Assembly: GCA_016870515.1 (NCBI GenBank)
Contig: VGBL01000003.1
Coordinates: 1 to 64,000 of the forward strand
Reading direction: 5' to 3'
Origin: Actinomycetota bacterium
GTDB taxonomy: Bacteria > Actinomycetota > Actinomycetes > S36-B12
DNA: 64,000 nucleotides
Positions within the stretch are counted from its first letter, which is position 1; each line of letters starts with the position of its first letter. Below the pieces are notes generated by a model that ran no database searches, was not told where the DNA came from, and worked only from the letters and a program-made list of their open reading frames with translations. Of this stretch, positions 29,331 through 38,528 are shown piece by piece. A program made the translations under genes and the position numbers.

Positions 29331-31576
29331 CGCGAGACCTACGGGCGATCGTCTACGGCGATGTCAACCTCAACATCCTCGACGGGTCGGCCATCTGGGT
29401 CCAGTCGATGACCGAGGCCCTCTCGCGATGCGGCGTCGACGTGCGGGTCCTCCTGAAGGCCCCCGTCGAAACGCCGCGACTCGTCGATCCGATCCGCGCC
29501 CTGCCGGGCGTGCGAGTCGTCGATCCCTTTAGCGAGCAGCTCACGGTCGGCAAGACGCCGCTCGCCGTACCCGAGGCGGTGCGCCTCCTCGAGCAGCTTG
29601 ATGGCGCGGAGCGGCCCGGCGCGGCGGCTGAGCCGCCCCTGTCGGGCTGGGCCGATCTCGTCGTGGTCCGCGGACTGCGACTGGTCACGGCGGCGGCCGC
29701 GAGTTCGCTCCGCGGACGCCTGTGGACCTATCTCACCGACATCCCGCAGTCGCCCATCGAGATGCTTCCCGAGACGCTCGAGCAACTCGAGTCCATCGCC
29801 GAGTCGAGCCGATTCATGCTCTGTCAGACGGAGGAACTCAGGGACCTACTGGAGTCCACGGTCCCGGCCGCGTGTGGACGCTGCGTGCTGTGGAGCCCGG
29901 TGGTCCCGGAGCCTGGCTTCCCGATCGCACCTCGGCCCGCACCACAGGGTCGCCAAACCCCCATCAGCATCGTCTACACGGGCAAGTTCGCCCCCTTGTG
30001 GAACACCCTGCAGATGACTCGGCTTCCGGCCCTGCTTGCCGACCAAGGCATTGCCGCCGAGCTTCACATGATCGGCGACAAGATCCACGACGTCCCGGAC
30101 GACCCGGACTGGTCGTGGCGCATGCGCGAGGCCCTGCAGACCAGTCCCGGTGTCATCTGGCACGGAGGCATGCCGCGCCAGGAGGCTATGCGCCTCACCG
30201 CCTTAGCCGACCTCGGCCTGTCATGGCGCGACCCCGAGATGGATGCCAGCCTCGAACTGTCGACCAAGGTCCTGGAGTTCGGATCGCTCGGGCTCCCGGC
30301 GCTGCTCAATCGCACTCCCATGCACGAGGATCTCCTCGGCTCGGACTACCCCTTCTTCGTCGGCGACGAGGGCGACATCGTGGCGGCGGTCGCCGCAGCC
30401 ATCGACTCGCCGCATCACTACGACTCCGCGCGCGAGGCCATGACTACCGCCGCCCGGCCATTCAGCATGGTGTCCTGTGTTGACCGACTGTCTTCATTGC
30501 TGGCTCGCGCATTCCCCCCGCGGCCTGGGGCCCTTGCCCATCGGGAGCAGCCGCTTCGCGTCGGCGTGGCCAGTCACGACCTGAAGTTCTTCTCACGCCT
30601 CCTCGAGCACCTGCGGTCCGTGCCGGGGATCGAAGTGCGCCTCGACACCTGGAGCAGCCTGTCAACGCATGACGAGCAGGCCAGTCGCGAGATGGTCGAG
30701 TGGGCCGACGTCGTCATTTGCGAGTGGGCCGGGCCCAACATCGTCTGGTATAGCCGGCACAAGCGCGCCGGGCAGCGGCTCATCGTTCGCCTGCATCGCT
30801 TCGAACTCGATGCAGGCTGGCTGTCCGACGTGCGGATCGACGCGGTCGATCAGGTCGTCTGCGTCAGCCCCTTCTACGGCCAGTTGACCGCCGAGCGCAC
30901 CGGGTGGCCAGCCGACCGCATCGTCGTGATTCCCAACTGGGTCGACGTGGATGAATTCGCGCGACCCAAGTTGCCCGGTGCCGAGTTCACCCTGGGCATG
31001 ATCGGCATCTCCCCCATGCGCAAGCGACCCGACCTCGGGGTCGACGTCCTCTCTGTCCTGCGTCGACGCGATCGTCGCTATCGGCTCGCGGTCAAGTCCA
31101 AGCTGCCCTGGGACTACTGGTGGATCTGGCGCAAGCCCGAGGAGCGTGCCGACACCGAGGCACTCTTTGGCCGCCTTCACGATGACCCGACCGTCAAGGG
31201 TGCCGTGTCCTTCGATGGATTCGGTGGCGATGTGCCCGCGTGGCTGCGGCGCGTGGGCTGGGTTCTCTCCACGTCCGACGACGAGAGCTTCCACCTGGCC
31301 CCCGCCGAGGGGATGGCGTCGGGCGCTGTACCGGCCCTGCTCCCCTGGCCGGGCGCCGACACCATCTACGACCGGCGCTGGATCCACGCCGATCCCGGCG
31401 CATTGGCGCGGGCAATCCACGACACAGTGTCATCGGGCTCCTGGGCCGTGGCCGCTGCGGAGGCGCAGCGCCAGGTCCGGGCATCCTTTCCCCTCTATGC
31501 CGTGTGCGACGAATGGCTTCGGATCCTCGTCGAGGACCTATCGCCTGACACGGCGCACGGCACGCTGGCCCGCTAG
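29327..31576 (+). CDS. Tandem two-domain glycosyltransferase
   Basis: 749 aa apparently containing two GT-B units. The first (to ~residue 395) has ISIVYTGKFAPLWNTLQM, HGGMPRQEAMRLTALADLGLSW and LSTKVLEFGSLGLPALLNR. The second starts LRVGVASHDLKFFSRLLEHL near residue 405, continues with CEWAGPNIVWYSRHKRAGQR and VVIPNWVDVDEFARP, and ends with STSDDESFHLAPAEGMASGAVPALLP. A polymerase or enzyme adding two sugars in turn is possible. ATG at 29327 overlaps the previous stop (ATGA). The TAG stop shares a CTAG with the convergent truB. Confidence 0.85.
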   Translation: MTRDLRAIVYGDVNLNILDGSAIWVQSMTEALSRCGVDVRVLLKAPVETPRLVDPIRALPGVRVVDPFSEQLTVGKTPLAVPEAVRLLEQLDGAERPGAAAEPPLSGWADLVVVRGLRLVTAAAASSLRGRLWTYLTDIPQSPIEMLPETLEQLESIAESSRFMLCQTEELRDLLESTVPAACGRCVLWSPVVPEPGFPIAPRPAPQGRQTPISIVYTGKFAPLWNTLQMTRLPALLADQGIAAELHMIGDKIHDVPDDPDWSWRMREALQTSPGVIWHGGMPRQEAMRLTALADLGLSWRDPEMDASLELSTKVLEFGSLGLPALLNRTPMHEDLLGSDYPFFVGDEGDIVAAVAAAIDSPHHYDSAREAMTTAARPFSMVSCVDRLSSLLARAFPPRPGALAHREQPLRVGVASHDLKFFSRLLEHLRSVPGIEVRLDTWSSLSTHDEQASREMVEWADVVICEWAGPNIVWYSRHKRAGQRLIVRLHRFELDAGWLSDVRIDAVDQVVCVSPFYGQLTAERTGWPADRIVVIPNWVDVDEFARPKLPGAEFTLGMIGISPMRKRPDLGVDVLSVLRRRDRRYRLAVKSKLPWDYWWIWRKPEERADTEALFGRLHDDPTVKGAVSFDGFGGDVPAWLRRVGWVLSTSDDESFHLAPAEGMASGAVPALLPWPGADTIYDRRWIHADPGALARAIHDTVSSGSWAVAAAEAQRQVRASFPLYAVCDEWLRILVEDLSPDTAHGTLAR

Positions 31577-32457
31577 CCGAAGACCGCCGCCCACACGGCA
31601 CGGTCGTCGCGCTGCTGGGCCACCCCGACAAGGTCGTTGCCGTGGATGAAGGCGGTGGAGCCCCCCTCGACACCGGCCGGCCACGGCAATTGCACGCCGT
31701 GGCGCGCGAGCCTCGCCGCATCGCCGTCAATCTCGATGGCGGGCAGCGTGCGCCGCGCCGCCTCCGCTGCCGACATGAGTGGCCCGCCGACTCCAAGCTC
31801 CTCGAGGGCCTTTGCATCCGTTAGGTCGAACGCGCCGGATCGAATCCGTCTCAGTGTGGACACGTGCCCGCCGACGCCCAGGATCTGGCCGAGATCGCGG
31901 GCGAGTGCCCGGACGTAGGTGCCTGCCGAGCAGTCGACGGACACATCGACCATCGCTACCGTGCGTTCACCGCGTCGCTCATGACGCACCCCGAGGAGAT
32001 CGAAGGAGTGCACAGTGACTGGCCGTGCCGACAACTCGACATGCTCCCCGGATCGCACCAGGTCATAGGCTCGCTTGCCAGCCACCTTGATCGCACTCAC
32101 CGCACTCGGCCGCTGCTGGATCTCGCCCACGAAGTGGGACATCGCGCGGGCGATCTGCGAATCGGAAAGCCCGGCGGTATCGGTTGCAGCGATGACGTCG
32201 CCGGCCGCGTCGTCAGTGACGGTTGATTCACCCAGGATGATCGTGCTGACGTACGCCTTGTCGCTGGCGGCGAGGTAGCCAAGTAGTCGAGTGGCCTGGC
32301 CGACGCCCACGACCAAGACTCCCGTCGCATCCGGGTCCAGCGTGCCCGCATGCCCCACCTTACGGGTCCCCAGCGCCTTGCGGACACGCCCCACGACGCC
32401 GTGAGAGGTGATCCCCGATGGCTTATCGACGATAAGGATGCCGACCGGATCATTCAC
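31573..32457 (-). CDS. truB: tRNA pseudouridine(55) synthase
   Basis: 294 aa. Converts U55 to pseudouridine in the T-loop of tRNAs. ILIVDKPSGITSH opens the protein, and the catalytic aspartate is Asp41 in GHAGTLDPDATGVL. Later motifs are AVSAIKVAGKRAYDLVRSG and CSAGTYVRALARDLG. It lies 11 bp downstream of rbfA in the translation operon. In related genomes ribF normally follows truB directly; here 14 kb of glycan genes separate them. Confidence 0.96.
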   Translation of the reverse strand: MNDPVGILIVDKPSGITSHGVVGRVRKALGTRKVGHAGTLDPDATGVLVVGVGQATRLLGYLAASDKAYVSTIILGESTVTDDAAGDVIAATDTAGLSDSQIARAMSHFVGEIQQRPSAVSAIKVAGKRAYDLVRSGEHVELSARPVTVHSFDLLGVRHERRGERTVAMVDVSVDCSAGTYVRALARDLGQILGVGGHVSTLRRIRSGAFDLTDAKALEELGVGGPLMSAAEAARRTLPAIEIDGDAARLARHGVQLPWPAGVEGGSTAFIHGNDLVGVAQQRDDRAVWAAVFG

Positions 32458-32468
32458 GGGATCGCCGG

Positions 32469-32912
32469 CTAGTCCTCGACGGCAGCGTCATCGATGCGCG
32501 GCTGACGGTAGGGATCCGGGTCGCCCGCATACGCAGCGCCGGTAGCACGCTCGTGCACCTGCGCATCCGACTCCGCCGCGACGCGAAGGAGGTCGTCGAT
32601 CTGACGCGCCGTGTCGGGGAGCGCATCGGGAATGAAGGTCAGCGAGGGAGTGTGCTTGATGCCGGTCTGGCGGCCGACTTCGCTGCGCAGCACGCCCTTG
32701 GCGGACTCCAGTGCAGCCGCGGTGGAGGCACGTGCCTCGTCATCTCCGTAGACGGTGTAGAAGATCGTCGCGTCGCGAAGATCAGGGGTCACGCGGGCAT
32801 CGGTGACGGTGATGAAGCCGAGCCGGGGATCCTTGACGCGCATCTCAAGCGTTGCGGCTACGATCTCGCGCACACGGTCGGCAAGCTTGCGGGCCCTGGC
32901 CTGTGAAGCCAT
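32469..32912 (-). CDS. rbfA: Ribosome-binding factor A
   Basis: 147 aa. RbfA binds the immature 30S subunit and is needed for late 16S rRNA maturation and cold growth. Family blocks include KLADRVREIVAATLEM near the start, LGFITVTDARVTPDLRDATIF (split over residues ~31-51), and KHTPSLTFIPDALPDTARQID near 86-106. An unusual acidic C-terminal tail follows. The ATG at 32912 overlaps the stop of the DUF503 gene by four bases. Confidence 0.94.
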   Translation of the reverse strand: MASQARARKLADRVREIVAATLEMRVKDPRLGFITVTDARVTPDLRDATIFYTVYGDDEARASTAAALESAKGVLRSEVGRQTGIKHTPSLTFIPDALPDTARQIDDLLRVAAESDAQVHERATGAAYAGDPDPYRQPRIDDAAVED

Positions 32913-33217
32913 CAGTGCATCCCCTCATCGTCACCGCCGAAGAGCCTTCGGCGTACCGCCAGAATCTCGATCTCGGGGCGGGCAGCGAACCAGGCCTCGC
33001 AGGAATCCGCCACCTGGCGGGCATGTGCCGCCGACCCGGAGACCGAGGCGACGGTCACGAGGGTGCGCCTATGCAGATCCTGGTAGCCGGTCTCGGCGAC
33101 CGCCACGTCGAACTTGCGCCGTACCTCCTTCACCAGCGGGCGTATCAACGCCCGCTTCTCCTTCAGCGAGTGCACGTCGCCCAAGAGGGCATCGACCTCG
33201 CATGTGGCGACGAACAC
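32912..33217 (-). CDS. DUF503 family protein (YlxP-like)
   Basis: About 101 aa, beginning FVATCEVDALLGDVHSLKEKR and including VRRKFDVAVAETGYQDLHRR and LVTVASVSGSAAHARQV. This is the DUF503 pattern found between infB and rbfA in many Gram-positive bacteria, and the YlxP relatives are linked to ribosome work. GTG at 33217 is chosen for the family N-terminus; the frame is open further, but that part is antisense-frame infB sequence. It sits 16 bp after infB, with an ATGA overlap to rbfA. Confidence 0.88.
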   Translation of the reverse strand: MFVATCEVDALLGDVHSLKEKRALIRPLVKEVRRKFDVAVAETGYQDLHRRTLVTVASVSGSAAHARQVADSCEAWFAARPEIEILAVRRRLFGGDDEGMH

Positions 33218-33233
33218 GCCGGCCTCCGGCAGA

Positions 33234-35957
33234 TTAGGCGAGCGCCTTCTCTCGCATCTCGTAGGTCTCGATGACGTCGTCGACCTTGACGTCCTGGTAA
33301 GAGCCAAGGTTGATGCCGCACTCGAAGCCCTCACGCACTTCGGTGACGTCGTCCTTGAAGCGGCGCAGGCCGGAAATCGTGAGATCGTTGGCCACCACGG
33401 CACCGTCTCGGATGAGCCGGGCCTTGGTGTTGCGACGGATGTCGCCCGAGCGCACGAGGCAGCCTGCGATGGTGCCGAACTTGGACGACTTGAACACCTC
33501 GCGTACCTCCGCCGTGCCCAGCTGGAACTCCTCGAACTCGGGCTTGAGCATTCCCCGAAGCGCCGCCTCGATCTCCTCGATGGCCTGGTAGATGACCGAG
33601 TAGAAGCGGACGTCAACACCCTCCTGGCTCGCGTATTCGGCGACCTTGCCTTCGGGGCGAACGTTGAAGCCCACGACGACGGCGTCCGAGGCGCTGGCGA
33701 GGGTGACGTCGCTCTTGGTGATCGCGCCGACGCCGCGATGGATGACCCGCAGGGATACTTCCTCGCCCACCTCGATCTTCAACAGCGCATCCTCGAGGGC
33801 TTCGACGGAGCCCGAGACATCGCCTTTGAGGATAAGGTTGAGTTCCCGCTGTTCGCCTTCTTCAATGCTCTTGAGGAAATCCTCGAGGGTGCGACGAGCA
33901 CGCGACTTGGCGAGTTGCGCGTTGCGCTCGCGTGCCTGGCGAGTCTGCGCGATTTGCCTCGCGATCCGATCCTCGCCCACGACCAAGAATGTGTCGCCAG
34001 CTCCGGGCACGGACGTCAGGCCCAGCACCTGCACGGGACGAGATGGAAGCGCCACATCGACAGGATTGCCGTCCTCATCGAGCATCGCGCGTACGCGACC
34101 GTAGGCGTCACCCGCCACGATCGAGTCCCCGGGGCGCAGGGTGCCTCGCTGGACCAGGACGGTGGCGACCGGCCCGCGGCCTCGATCGAGGTGAGCTTCG
34201 ATCGCGACACCTTGAGCGTCCTGCACCGGATTGGCTCGCAGGTCGAGCGCCGCATCGGCGGTCAGCAGGATGGCCTCAAGGAGATCATCGAGTCCCGTGC
34301 GCTGCACAGCGGAGACGTCGACGAACATCGTCTCGCCGCCGTATTCCTCGGCGACAAGCCCAAATTCCGTGAGCTGCCCGCGCACCTTCGAGGGGTCGGC
34401 ACCCTCCTTGTCGACCTTGTTGACGGCGACGACGATGGGGACCTCCGCCGCCTGCGCGTGGTTGAGGGCCTCAATGGTCTGGGGCTTGACGCCATCGTCG
34501 GCTGCGACCACGAGCACCGCGATGTCGGTGACCTGAGCGCCGCGCGCGCGCATGGCCGTGAAGGCCTCATGACCGGGGGTATCGATGAAGGTGATCTGGC
34601 GTTCGCCATCGCCCGGGTGTGCGGTGATCTGGTAGGCGCCGATGTGCTGGGTGATGCCGCCGGCCTCACCGGCCACGACGTTGGTCTGGCGAAGTGCGTC
34701 GAGCAACTTGGTCTTGCCGTGATCGACGTGACCCATGACGGTTACGACCGGCGGTCGAGCCGCCAGGTCGGCCTCGTCGCCCTCGTCCTCGCCGAAGTCG
34801 AGGTCGAAGGACTCGAGCAGCTCACGGTCTTCGTCTTCGGGCGAGACGACCTGGACGTCGAAGTCGAGTTCGCTACCGAGGACCTTCAGGGTGTCGTCGT
34901 CGACCGACTGGGTGGCCGTGACCATCTCGCCTAACTTGAACAGCACGGTCACGAGGTCGGCAGGGCTCGCATCGATCTTCTCCGCGAAGTCGGTCAGGCT
35001 CGCTCCTCGTGGGAGGCGCACGACCGCACCGTTGCCGCGCGGCAGCCTTACGCCACCGATCGTCGGCGCCTGCATGTTGTCGAATTCCTGGCGCTTCGCG
35101 CGCTTGGACTTGCGGCCGCGCGACGGGCGTCCGCCGGGCTTGCCGAACGCACCCGCGGTGCCACCCCGACCACCGGGACCGCCTCCGCGACCGCCACCAC
35201 CGGGTGCGCCGAAACCACCGGGACGACCCCCGGGGGCGCCACCGGGACCGCCGCCACCGGGTGCGCCGAAGCCACCGCGGCCGCCACCGGGACGACCACC
35301 CGGCGCACCGCCGGGACGGCCGCCGGGACCGCCTGGACGACCACCCGGCGCACCGCCAGGTCGAGTGCCCGGTGCACCGGGACGTGCGCCAGCCGGGCGC
35401 GGGACGCCGGGGACGCCCGGCGGCATGAGGCCGGGGGTCGGTCGCGGAATGCCAGGGACCGCCGGAGCCGGCCGACCCATGCCGGTATTGCCGGTGAACG
35501 GATTGTTGCCCGGACGCGGAGCCGGTGGACGGGGTGCCTCGCGCGCGGCCACGTTGCCGGTGAACGGATTGTTGCCCGGACGCGGAGCCGCGGGGCGCGA
35601 TGCGGGGCGGGGGCCATCGGGCGTCCCCGCCGCGGGGGCCTCGGGCGCCGGCGGAGCCGGCTGCGGCGCGGCTGCGGCAGCCAACACGGGTTCGGTCGCT
35701 CGTTCGGGCTCGGCGACGGGAGGGGCCTGTGCCGGCGCAGCCTTCTTCGCGGCAGCCTTCTTGGCGGGTGACTTCTTCGCGGGGGCTGCCCCCTCCGCGG
35801 GAGCGGGCATGGCGTCCTTGAGCTTGCGGACCACGGGAGCTTCCACCGTGGAGGATGCCGAGCGCACGAATTCGCCGAGCTCAGCCAACTTGGCGAGCAC
35901 GACCTTGCTCTCGACTCCGAGCTCCTTAGCGAGCTCGTAGACCCGGACTTTCGACAC
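33234..35957 (-). CDS. infB: Translation initiation factor IF-2
   Basis: 907 aa GTPase that brings fMet-tRNA to the 30S subunit. The IF2_N region ([15 protein letters not shown]) opens the protein. A long Lys/Ala/Pro and then Gly/Pro/Arg-rich linker (about residues 50-285) carries [11 protein letters not shown] twice and many RPGG-type repeats. The G domain follows with [12 protein letters not shown] near 410, DTPGHEAF near 458 and NKVDKEG near 505, then IF2 domains II-IV. GTG at 35957 has AGGAGA upstream. It sits between ylxR and the DUF503 gene in the nusA-infB operon. Confidence 0.97.
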   Translation of the reverse strand: MSKVRVYELAKELGVESKVVLAKLAELGEFVRSASSTVEAPVVRKLKDAMPAPAEGAAPAKKSPAKKAAAKKAAPAQAPPVAEPERATEPVLAAAAAPQPAPPAPEAPAAGTPDGPRPASRPAAPRPGNNPFTGNVAAREAPRPPAPRPGNNPFTGNTGMGRPAPAVPGIPRPTPGLMPPGVPGVPRPAGARPGAPGTRPGGAPGGRPGGPGGRPGGAPGGRPGGGRGGFGAPGGGGPGGAPGGRPGGFGAPGGGGRGGGPGGRGGTAGAFGKPGGRPSRGRKSKRAKRQEFDNMQAPTIGGVRLPRGNGAVVRLPRGASLTDFAEKIDASPADLVTVLFKLGEMVTATQSVDDDTLKVLGSELDFDVQVVSPEDEDRELLESFDLDFGEDEGDEADLAARPPVVTVMGHVDHGKTKLLDALRQTNVVAGEAGGITQHIGAYQITAHPGDGERQITFIDTPGHEAFTAMRARGAQVTDIAVLVVAADDGVKPQTIEALNHAQAAEVPIVVAVNKVDKEGADPSKVRGQLTEFGLVAEEYGGETMFVDVSAVQRTGLDDLLEAILLTADAALDLRANPVQDAQGVAIEAHLDRGRGPVATVLVQRGTLRPGDSIVAGDAYGRVRAMLDEDGNPVDVALPSRPVQVLGLTSVPGAGDTFLVVGEDRIARQIAQTRQARERNAQLAKSRARRTLEDFLKSIEEGEQRELNLILKGDVSGSVEALEDALLKIEVGEEVSLRVIHRGVGAITKSDVTLASASDAVVVGFNVRPEGKVAEYASQEGVDVRFYSVIYQAIEEIEAALRGMLKPEFEEFQLGTAEVREVFKSSKFGTIAGCLVRSGDIRRNTKARLIRDGAVVANDLTISGLRRFKDDVTEVREGFECGINLGSYQDVKVDDVIETYEMREKALA
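35488..35590. repeat. Two exact 37-bp direct repeats in the infB linker
   Basis: Bases 35488-35524 and 35554-35590 are identical over 37 bp and spaced 66 bp (22 codons) apart. On the coding strand each encodes the NNPFTGN-containing stretch of the IF-2 linker. Identity at wobble positions suggests a recent duplication or gene conversion within the linker. Confidence 0.8.
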
Positions 35958-36031
35958 GACTCTCCTGTCTTCGGTCCGGGAGGCATGCTCACTGCATGCG
36001 GGTCCGGACCATCAGTGCTGGACGACCCTGC

Positions 36032-36406
36032 TCATGGCTGGGTGCTCATCGGTGCTGCATCCTGTATGCCCCGATCTCGGACGGTTGAGCCCTGCGGGGT
36101 GGCAAGGCCACCCAGTTCAGGCTGTCCCGCGTCCATGGCGACGGACTTGGACATGCGTGCCACGTAGTCGCGCAGGGCCGATGTGCTCGGCGCCTGCGAG
36201 GTGCGCAGCGCGCGGGTGAACGCCTTGCGGCGCTCGGCGATCTCCAGGCAGGCGGGGTGCAACCACGCGCCCCGGCCCGGCAGGGCACCCCGTGGATCGG
36301 GAATGGCTTCCCCGCCGCACAGGACGACCCGCAGGAGGTCGGCCGGAGCGGACCGCTCCCGGCAGCCGATGCACGTGCGCACGCTACGAGCGCCACTGGA
36401 CGTCAC
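36032..36406 (-). CDS. ylxR: YlxR/DUF448 family RNA-binding protein
   Basis: 124 aa. The signature RTCIGCRER is near residues 10-18, then PDPRGALPGRGAWLHPAC (about 37-54), the usual YlxR core thought to bind RNA or nucleoid. The last ~40 residues after RDYVARMSKSVAM are not part of the core fold and are lineage-specific. GTG at 36406 is used, with GGGA upstream. It lies in the standard nusA-ylxR-infB order, 49 bp after nusA and 74 bp before infB. Confidence 0.9.
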   Translation of the reverse strand: MTSSGARSVRTCIGCRERSAPADLLRVVLCGGEAIPDPRGALPGRGAWLHPACLEIAERRKAFTRALRTSQAPSTSALRDYVARMSKSVAMDAGQPELGGLATPQGSTVRDRGIQDAAPMSTQP

Positions 36407-36455
36407 ATCGATCCCGGGGGCCGACCACTCAGACGCAAGGAGTGTAGCCCCTGCC

Positions 36456-37493
36456 TCAGGGGGATCCCGCGCCCGGATCAGGCTCTGCCGCCCCCTCGAG
36501 GGCGACCGCGTTGTCTGGCCGGATGTCGATGCGCCACCCCGTGAGACGGGCGGCCAGGCGCGCGTTCTGTCCCTCGCGCCCGATCGCCAGGGAAAGCTGG
36601 TAGTCGGGGACGGTAACTCGCGCGGCCTTCGCCGCCGGATCGACGATCTCGACCTTGCTGACCCGTGCCGGGGACAGCGCGTGGGCGATGAGCTCGGCGG
36701 GATCGTCGCTGAAGTCGACGATGTCGATTTTCTCTCCTCCGAGTTCGGACATCACCTGGCGCACGCGCTGCCCCATGGGCCCGATGCAGGCACCCTTGGC
36801 GTTGACGCCGGGCGCCACGGGGCGCACCGCGATCTTCGTGCGGTGCCCTGCCTCGCGGGCCAGACCCGCGATCTCCACGCTGCCGTCGGCGATCTCAGGG
36901 ACTTCCAGGGCGAATAAGCCGCGAACCAGGCCGGGGTGCGAACGCGAGACCGTCACCTGCGGACCACGCGGACCACGGCGTACTTGGGTCACGACGCACT
37001 TGATGCGCGTGCCGTGCGGATAGGACTCGCCGGGGACCTGTTCGGCGGGCGGGAGGATGGCCTCGACCTTGCCGAGGTCGACGCGGACTACGCGCGGGTC
37101 TGAGCCCTGCTGGATCACTCCGGAAACGAGGTCGCCCTCGGTGCCGCTGAACTCGCCGAAGGTGCGGTCCTCCTCGGCCTCTCGCAAACGCTGGAGCAGG
37201 ACCTGTCGAGCCGTCGTCGCCGCAACCCGCCCGAAGCCTGAAGGGGTGTCGTCGTACTCCCTCGGAAGGGGCGGCGCGGTGCCGGCAACCTGATCGGCCT
37301 CCTCGGGAATCTCCCGCGCCCACACGGTGACGTGGCCCGTCTTGCGGTCCACCTCGACTCGCGCCTGGTCGGCCGCGCCCTCTGTGCGCTGGTAGGCGAC
37401 GAGCAGGGCCTGCTCGATCGAGTCGATGACGAGGTCCCAGGAGAGATCCTTCTCGCGCACCAGGGCCTTGAGGGCATTGACGTCAATGTCCAT
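36456..37493 (-). CDS. nusA: Transcription termination/antitermination factor NusA
   Basis: 345 aa. The N-terminal RNA-polymerase-binding domain ([20 protein letters not shown]) precedes an S1 domain ([20 protein letters not shown] near 118-137) and two KH domains ([21 protein letters not shown] near 218, and [20 protein letters not shown] near 298). The domain set is complete for a Gram-positive NusA without the extra acidic repeats. It starts three bases after rimP stops and leads into ylxR. Confidence 0.96.
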   Translation of the reverse strand: MDIDVNALKALVREKDLSWDLVIDSIEQALLVAYQRTEGAADQARVEVDRKTGHVTVWAREIPEEADQVAGTAPPLPREYDDTPSGFGRVAATTARQVLLQRLREAEEDRTFGEFSGTEGDLVSGVIQQGSDPRVVRVDLGKVEAILPPAEQVPGESYPHGTRIKCVVTQVRRGPRGPQVTVSRSHPGLVRGLFALEVPEIADGSVEIAGLAREAGHRTKIAVRPVAPGVNAKGACIGPMGQRVRQVMSELGGEKIDIVDFSDDPAELIAHALSPARVSKVEIVDPAAKAARVTVPDYQLSLAIGREGQNARLAARLTGWRIDIRPDNAVALEGAAEPDPGAGSP

Positions 37494-37496
37494 CGC

Positions 37497-37961
37497 TCAC
37501 TGAACCTCGTCATCGCTACGACGGAACTCGACCAGGACACGCCCCTGGGCGATGTCACTGAATGCGCCCGTCCACGGCCCGGCGCGCGTGTCGATCGTCA
37601 CGCCGTGGTCGTCGGTGACGCTCACGCGCCCCTCAAGCGTGTCGCCATCCGCCAGGCGACAGGACACCAAGCGTCCGCGTGCACGGCGCCAGTGACGCGG
37701 CTCGGTCAAGGGGCGATCGACTCCTGGTGAGCTCACCTCGAGCACATAGGGAGCATCGCCGAGTGCGTCGCTGCCGTCGAGCGCATCGGAAACGACTTTG
37801 CTGACGTCAGCGACAGCATCGAGGTCTATGCCGCCGTCTCGGTCCACGATGACACTGACCTTGCGACGCCGGCCGGCCGTCGTGACCTCGATGCCTTCAA
37901 GATCAAAGCCCAGACCATCGACGACGGGGGCGAGAAGGGCGTGGAGGGTCGTCTCGACCAT
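37497..37961 (-). CDS. rimP: Ribosome maturation factor RimP
   Basis: 154 aa. Needed for 30S maturation. The conserved core LEGIEVTTAGRRRKVSVIVD, SDALDGSDALGDAPYVLEVS and SSPGVDRPLTEPRHWRRARG (together about residues 21-100) matches the family, with the C-terminal SH3-like half after GRLVSC. ATG at 37961 has GGGAGG four bases upstream. It is the first gene of the rimP-nusA-ylxR-infB-DUF503-rbfA-truB unit; a promoter candidate is at 38009-38014. Confidence 0.95.
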   Translation of the reverse strand: MVETTLHALLAPVVDGLGFDLEGIEVTTAGRRRKVSVIVDRDGGIDLDAVADVSKVVSDALDGSDALGDAPYVLEVSSPGVDRPLTEPRHWRRARGRLVSCRLADGDTLEGRVSVTDDHGVTIDTRAGPWTGAFSDIAQGRVLVEFRRSDDEVQ

Positions 37962-38004
37962 TGCGCCTCCCGATATTCACCTGTCAACCCTGGGCCACGT
38001 ACCC

Positions 38005-38017
38005 CCCGAGGGTACCC
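38005..38017 (-). promoter_or_regulatory. Candidate rimP operon promoter block, identical to the ftsK one
   Basis: The 13 bp CCCGAGGGTACCC (plus strand) is identical to bases 825-837 upstream of ftsK. On the minus strand it contains TACCCT (38014-38009), about 48 bp before the rimP ATG. GTACCC-N5-GGGTAC (37999-38015) makes it a dyad. It could be a shared operator or simply two similar promoters. Confidence 0.4.
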
Positions 38018-38027
38018 GCATCCGTGG

Positions 38028-38039
38028 CATGCTGACCGC
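38028..38039 (+). promoter_or_regulatory. Possible -10 box for leaderless lipoprotein gene
   Basis: CATGCT (38028-38033) lies six bases before the GTG at 38040, and no Shine-Dalgarno sequence is seen. This spacing supports the GTG start over the ATG at 38073. Confidence 0.35.
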
Positions 38040-38528
38040 GTGGGAAACCCAGCGCCCGACATTCGCGTGCGCATGACTCGCCGAACCGCCCTCGCCCTCC
38101 TGGCTGGTGCCGGCCTCGCAGCCTGCACCTCGGGAGGCGACTCGGTTGCCGACACCTCGCCGACCGTCGACCCCGATGCGGGCACCCGGGCCGAGGTGGT
38201 GGCCCAGGAGTGGGCGCTGGTGGCGCTGTACGACGCGGCACTGGCCGCGCCATCCGGCCGGGCCGACGAGTTGACTCTCCTTCGCGAGCAGCACATCGAG
38301 CATGCACGAGCCCTCGGCTCGACCCCGGCCACTCCCACGCCCTCGGCCTCCGCGAGCGTTCCCCCGGTCCCCAGCGCACAGGACCTCGCCGCTGCGGAAG
38401 CGGACGCGGCACGTGCCCGCGTCAACGCGTGCTCACGCGCTGTCGAGCCCGAGCTGGCCCGCCTCCTCGCGCTCGTCGGCGCCTCCGAAGCCGGTCATGC
38501 CGCGTTCTTGAAGGCGGCGTTCTCATGA
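38040..38528 (+). CDS. Predicted lipoprotein of unknown function
   Basis: 162 aa from GTG 38040 (151 aa if ATG 38073 is used). The N-terminus has a twin-arginine-like TRRTALALLAGAG followed by lipobox LAAC and an SGGDS linker, so lipid attachment outside the membrane is expected. The rest is mostly helical, with a low-complexity TPATPTPSASASVPPVPSA stretch near residue 100 and a pair of helical segments. The gene ends in an ATGA overlap with the DUF4439 gene. The two are probably made together and may interact. Confidence 0.7.
   Translation: MGNPAPDIRVRMTRRTALALLAGAGLAACTSGGDSVADTSPTVDPDAGTRAEVVAQEWALVALYDAALAAPSGRADELTLLREQHIEHARALGSTPATPTPSASASVPPVPSAQDLAAAEADAARARVNACSRAVEPELARLLALVGASEAGHAAFLKAAFS

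Noticed and set aside
33114-34934. 606-codon plus-strand open frame opposite infB
   Set aside because: Antisense to the conserved IF-2 GTPase domain; no start signal or domain.
35140-35420. Possible CRISPR-like or satellite repeat from the regular GGNCGNCC pattern
   Set aside because: The repetition is codon-level Gly/Pro/Arg repetition inside the IF-2 linker; there are no uniform repeat and spacer units.
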